Source of the DNA: Candidatus Pelagibacterales bacterium
Lineage (GTDB): Bacteria > Pseudomonadota > Alphaproteobacteria > Pelagibacterales > Pelagibacteraceae
Assembly: GCA_016882185.1 (NCBI GenBank)
Contig: VHCC01000028.1
Location: 1 to 9,295, forward strand
Direction: 5' to 3'
Length of the DNA: 9,295 nucleotides
In this document: one piece after another, positions 6,721-9,295 of the stretch
Numbering within the stretch: position 1 is the stretch's first letter
How the letters are laid out: every line of letters starts with the position of its first letter
Notes under the pieces: model-generated
What the model saw: the letters and a program-made list of their open reading frames with translations, nothing else
Databases searched by the model: none
Told to the model about the DNA's origin: nothing
Program-made: the position numbers and the translations under genes

Positions 6721-6730
6721 GTTGATTTTA

Positions 6731-7678
6731 ATGGCTATACAAAAAGAAGCTGTTAAATTCAGACACAAACACCTCTTAGGCATACAATCTCTATCTATTC
6801 CCGAAGTAAATTACATTCTTGATGAGTCAATGCAATTTGTTGACTTTAACAAAAGGGAGCAAAAAAAATTAAATATTTTAACTGGCAAAACTCAAATTAA
6901 TTTATTTTTTGAGTCTTCTACTAGAACTTTAAGTTCATTCGAACTTGCTGGAAAAAGATTAGGCGCTGATGTGATGAATATGAATGTATTAAACTCAGCA
7001 ATCAAAAAAGGTGAAACCTTAATTGATACAGCAATGACCTTGAATGCAATGCATCCTGATGTTTTGATTATAAGACATCAAGATTCAGGAGCTGCAAATC
7101 TTCTTGCGCAAAAAGTAAATTGTTCGGTCATTAATGCGGGCGATGGTTGGAGAGAACATCCAACACAAGCATTACTTGATGCTCTCACAATTAAAATTAA
7201 AAAAGGAAAAATTGAAGGTTTGAGAATTTCAATTTGTGGTGACATAATGCACTCTAGAGTTGCACGATCAAATATCTACTTACTTAATATGTTAGGGGCT
7301 GAAGTAAGAGTTATTGCTCCTCCTACCTTAATGCCAAAAAATATTGAAAGTCTTGGAGTTAAAGCATTCACAGATATGAACAAAGGCCTTGAAGGATCTG
7401 ACATCGTAATGATGCTACGCCTTCAAACCGAACGTATGCAAGGATCCTATGTTCCTTCAACCAGAGAATATTATGAATTTTACGGTCTCGATTATAAAAA
7501 AATTACCAAAGCTCATCCAAACGCATTGATTATGCATCCAGGTCCTATGAATAGAGGTGTTGAAATTGACACAACTTTAGCTGATGACATCAACCGAAGT
7601 ATTATCAAAGAGCAAGTTGAGATGGGAGTTGCGGTTAGAATGGCTTGTTTAAAAATTATATGCGGTAATAATAAATGA
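6731..7678 (+). CDS. pyrB: Aspartate carbamoyltransferase catalytic subunit
   Basis: PyrB condenses carbamoyl phosphate with aspartate to give carbamoyl-aspartate, the committed step of pyrimidine synthesis. With the chosen start it has 315 residues, normal length. The carbamoyl-phosphate site FFESSTRTLSSFELAGKRLG is at 59-78 with Ser63-Thr64-Arg65-Thr66. KKGETLIDTA at 92-101 supplies the mobile Lys93. REHPTQALLDALTI (141-154), GDIMHSRVARSNI (170-182), MLRLQTERM (228-236) and HPGPMNRGVEID (269-280) complete the active site, which looks fully intact. The wording closely resembles alphaproteobacterial PyrB. A TTG at 6722 would add three residues; the ATG at 6731 is preferred, with a weak TAGAG at 6717-6721. 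No pyrI-type regulatory subunit is nearby. Its stop overlaps the next gene by ATGA, consistent with a pyrBC'-type complex with a dihydroorotase-like partner. Confidence 0.97.
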   Translation: MAIQKEAVKFRHKHLLGIQSLSIPEVNYILDESMQFVDFNKREQKKLNILTGKTQINLFFESSTRTLSSFELAGKRLGADVMNMNVLNSAIKKGETLIDTAMTLNAMHPDVLIIRHQDSGAANLLAQKVNCSVINAGDGWREHPTQALLDALTIKIKKGKIEGLRISICGDIMHSRVARSNIYLLNMLGAEVRVIAPPTLMPKNIESLGVKAFTDMNKGLEGSDIVMMLRLQTERMQGSYVPSTREYYEFYGLDYKKITKAHPNALIMHPGPMNRGVEIDTTLADDINRSIIKEQVEMGVAVRMACLKIICGNNK

Positions 7679-8964
7679 AAACGAAGCTATTAATTAATAC
7701 AAGAATAATAGATCCACAAAATAATATTGATGAAGTAGGTGGAATTTTAATCGATGAAAATGGAAAAATAAAAGCAGTTGGAAAAAATGTAAATAAAAAT
7801 AATGTTCCAAAAGATTGTGAAATTATAGATTGTAAAGCAAATATCTCAATTCCAGGAATTGTTGATATGAGAGTTTTTGTTGGAGAACCAGGTTTTGAAT
7901 ACAAAGAAAATTTCAGAACTTTAAGTGAAGCGGCTCTATCAGGTGGGGTCACTTCTGTTGTAACAATGCCAAATACTATGCCAGTTATTGATAATGGCTC
8001 CATATTAGATTTTACAAAAAGAAGAGCAAAAGATAAGTCGCAAATTAAAATTTACCCCCTTGCAACTCTTACAAAAAATCTTGAGGGCAATGAAATGTCG
8101 GAGTTTGGTTTGCTTGGAATTATTGGTGCTATAGGTTTTACGGATGGGATTAAGTGCGTTCAAAACAACAGAGTAATGGATAAAATATTTAATTATTCAA
8201 AAAATCTAAATAGTTTAATTATTCAATTTCCTCAAGACAACGAACTATCAACCAATGGTTCAGTTAATGAGGGCGAGGTATCTACAAGATTAGGACTAAA
8301 AGGAATTCCAGATATTGCAGAGAAAATTATTATAGAAAGAGATTTAAGTTTATTAGAACTTTATAAAAACAGATACCATATATCCACTGTATCCTCAAAA
8401 GCATCTCTTCCAGTAATTGAAACTTATAAAAAGAAAGGGTTAGAATTTACAACTGGTGTTTCAATAAATAATTTATCATTAAATGAAAATGATATTGGAG
8501 ATTTTAGAACTTTCTTAAAATTATCCCCACCTCTTAGAACTGAAAATGATCGCCTAGCTTTAATTGATGCTATTAAAAAAGGGATAATCGATGTTATTGT
8601 TTCAGATCATAAACCTGAAGATGAAGAATCAAAACGTTTACCATTTCAACAAGCAGCAACTGGTGCATCTGGAATTGAAACTTTATTATCTCTAACTTTA
8701 GAGCTTTATCACAATCAATCTTGTGATCTCAAAACACTTATAAAAACTTTAACTTGTAATCCTGCAAAAATATTAAATATCAACGCAGGAAATTTATCAA
8801 TTGGTAGTGACGCTGATATAGCGGTTGTTAATCTTGATAAGCCTTGGGTTGTTGAAAAGGAAAAAATCAAATCAAAATCAAAAAATACCGCCATTGAGAA
8901 AAGAAGAATGCAAGGTAAGGTTGAAAAAACATTTATAAATGGAAATTTGGTATTTGAGGGATAA
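7675..8964 (+). CDS. Dihydroorotase-like protein, probably non-catalytic (PyrC'/PyrX type)
   Basis: The 429-residue protein has the class I dihydroorotase fold and length. It has an N-terminal beta segment, PGIVDM (60-65), EPGFEYKENF (71-80), MPNTMPVID (98-106), SPPLRTENDR (284-293), GIETLL (333-338), and a C-terminal amidohydrolase ending SIGSDADIAVVNLD. However, the metal and substrate residues are mostly gone. The HxHxR motif reads RVFVG (66-70), the H-A-E-D position reads FPQD (185-188), the second His of the H-x-x-H-V-S motif is Thr238 in HISTVS, the T-P-H-H position reads SINN (263-266), and D-H-A-P-H reads DHKPE (311-315). Only Asp157 and Asp311 remain among expected ligands. The rest of the protein is conserved and open, so this is not random decay. 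Such inactive partners assemble with PyrB in Pseudomonas. A structural role in a PyrB complex is therefore likely. Automatic annotation as an active dihydroorotase would mislead. The ATG overlaps the pyrB stop by four bases. Confidence 0.93.
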   Translation: MKTKLLINTRIIDPQNNIDEVGGILIDENGKIKAVGKNVNKNNVPKDCEIIDCKANISIPGIVDMRVFVGEPGFEYKENFRTLSEAALSGGVTSVVTMPNTMPVIDNGSILDFTKRRAKDKSQIKIYPLATLTKNLEGNEMSEFGLLGIIGAIGFTDGIKCVQNNRVMDKIFNYSKNLNSLIIQFPQDNELSTNGSVNEGEVSTRLGLKGIPDIAEKIIIERDLSLLELYKNRYHISTVSSKASLPVIETYKKKGLEFTTGVSINNLSLNENDIGDFRTFLKLSPPLRTENDRLALIDAIKKGIIDVIVSDHKPEDEESKRLPFQQAATGASGIETLLSLTLELYHNQSCDLKTLIKTLTCNPAKILNINAGNLSIGSDADIAVVNLDKPWVVEKEKIKSKSKNTAIEKRRMQGKVEKTFINGNLVFEG

Positions 8965-9295
8965 TGGACGTACTTATAGTTACTTTCTACTCTTATATAT
9001 TAGGTTCTATACCTTTTGGATTAATCCTTACGAAATTTTCTGGTTTAGGTGATGTTAGAAAAATTGGCTCCGGAAACATTGGTGCAACAAATGTATTAAG
9101 AACAGGTAATAAATTTATTGCTGCTCTAACTCTTCTACTTGACGGACTCAAAGGTACTTTATCAGTTTTGATAACAACAGAATATTACAATGAACTAACT
9201 TATTACTCAGCGGTAATTGTTTTTCTTGCTCATATTTTTCCAGTGTGGCTAAAATTTAAAGGAGGAAAAGGAGTTGCAACATTTATCGGTAGCTT
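8964..9295 (+). CDS. plsY: Glycerol-3-phosphate acyltransferase PlsY, N-terminal part (cut by window edge)
   Basis: PlsY is an inner-membrane enzyme that transfers the acyl group of acyl-phosphate to glycerol-3-phosphate, the first step of phospholipid synthesis. The 110 residues present show a first membrane helix containing LGSIPFGLIL (13-22), the motif KIGSGNIGATNVLR (33-46), DGLKG (60-64) and a later membrane segment ending in HIFPVWLKFKGGKGVATF (90-107). Its GGKG (100-103) belongs to the glycerol-3-phosphate-binding motif. The family is about 200 residues, so roughly half lies beyond the window. The start overlaps the preceding stop by one base (TAATG, 8962-8966), with GAGGG at 8956-8960 just upstream. 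Its place after pyrBC is familiar from Alphaproteobacteria, but it has no biochemical tie to pyrimidine synthesis. Confidence 0.96.
   Translation, partial: MDVLIVTFYSYILGSIPFGLILTKFSGLGDVRKIGSGNIGATNVLRTGNKFIAALTLLLDGLKGTLSVLITTEYYNELTYYSAVIVFLAHIFPVWLKFKGGKGVATFIGS

Noticed and set aside
6722..6730. TTG at 6722 as pyrB start
   Set aside because: The ATG nine bases downstream matches the family start better and keeps the upstream TAGAG and promoter-like boxes outside the gene.
7656..8003. 115-codon minus-strand open frame opposite the start of the dihydroorotase-like gene
   Set aside because: It lies wholly opposite well-conserved PyrB/PyrC-like coding sequence and its translation resembles no family I recognise. 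It is a shadow frame.
1..9295. Mobile elements, CRISPR arrays, tRNA/rRNA genes, riboswitches or a defence system
   Set aside because: The window is filled by recognised housekeeping genes with gaps under 60 bases. No repeats of suitable length, structured RNA or integrase/transposase/nuclease defence motifs were seen.

Overview
The window is strongly AT-rich and densely packed, with gaps between genes of mostly 0-2 bases or 1-4 base overlaps. Every recognisable protein looks bacterial. The pyrB-pyrC-plsY run beside ruvX and gatCAB, and the wording of the PyrB and PyrC proteins, are typical of Alphaproteobacteria. Low GC together with extreme compaction suggests a streamlined marine lineage such as Pelagibacterales (SAR11) or a relative. 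That placement is inference from composition and gene order, not from a marker gene. No rRNA, tRNA, mobile element, CRISPR array or phage gene was seen.

The layout is two divergent transcription units separated by 37 bases (6157-6193). Leftward, in transcription order, are gatC, gatA and gatB (transamidation of mischarged Glu-tRNA(Gln)/Asp-tRNA(Asn)), a SAM-dependent O-methyltransferase, trhO (tRNA U34 hydroxylase), a Prx5-type peroxiredoxin, a small DUF2805/TIGR03643 protein, and, after a 54-base gap, the start of typA/bipA, which runs off the left edge. Most of these genes concern tRNA charging, tRNA wobble modification or the ribosome. Rightward are ruvX/yqgF, then after a 57-base gap pyrB, pyrC-like and plsY, which runs off the right edge.

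Two points stand out. First, the gene annotated by homology as dihydroorotase (7675-8964) has lost nearly all metal-binding and substrate residues of the family, including the HxH motif. It is best read as a non-catalytic partner of aspartate transcarbamoylase (PyrC'/PyrX type), so an active dihydroorotase should lie elsewhere in the genome. Second, trhO lies one base downstream of an O-methyltransferase gene. TrhO makes 5-hydroxyuridine at tRNA position 34, and O-methylation of that hydroxyl gives 5-methoxyuridine. The pair may therefore be a compact wobble-uridine modification pathway.

The remaining genes are ordinary housekeeping. No convincing wholly new system is visible. Small regulatory signals (weak promoters and a repeated TTGCAAGT element before pyrB) are reported with low confidence.
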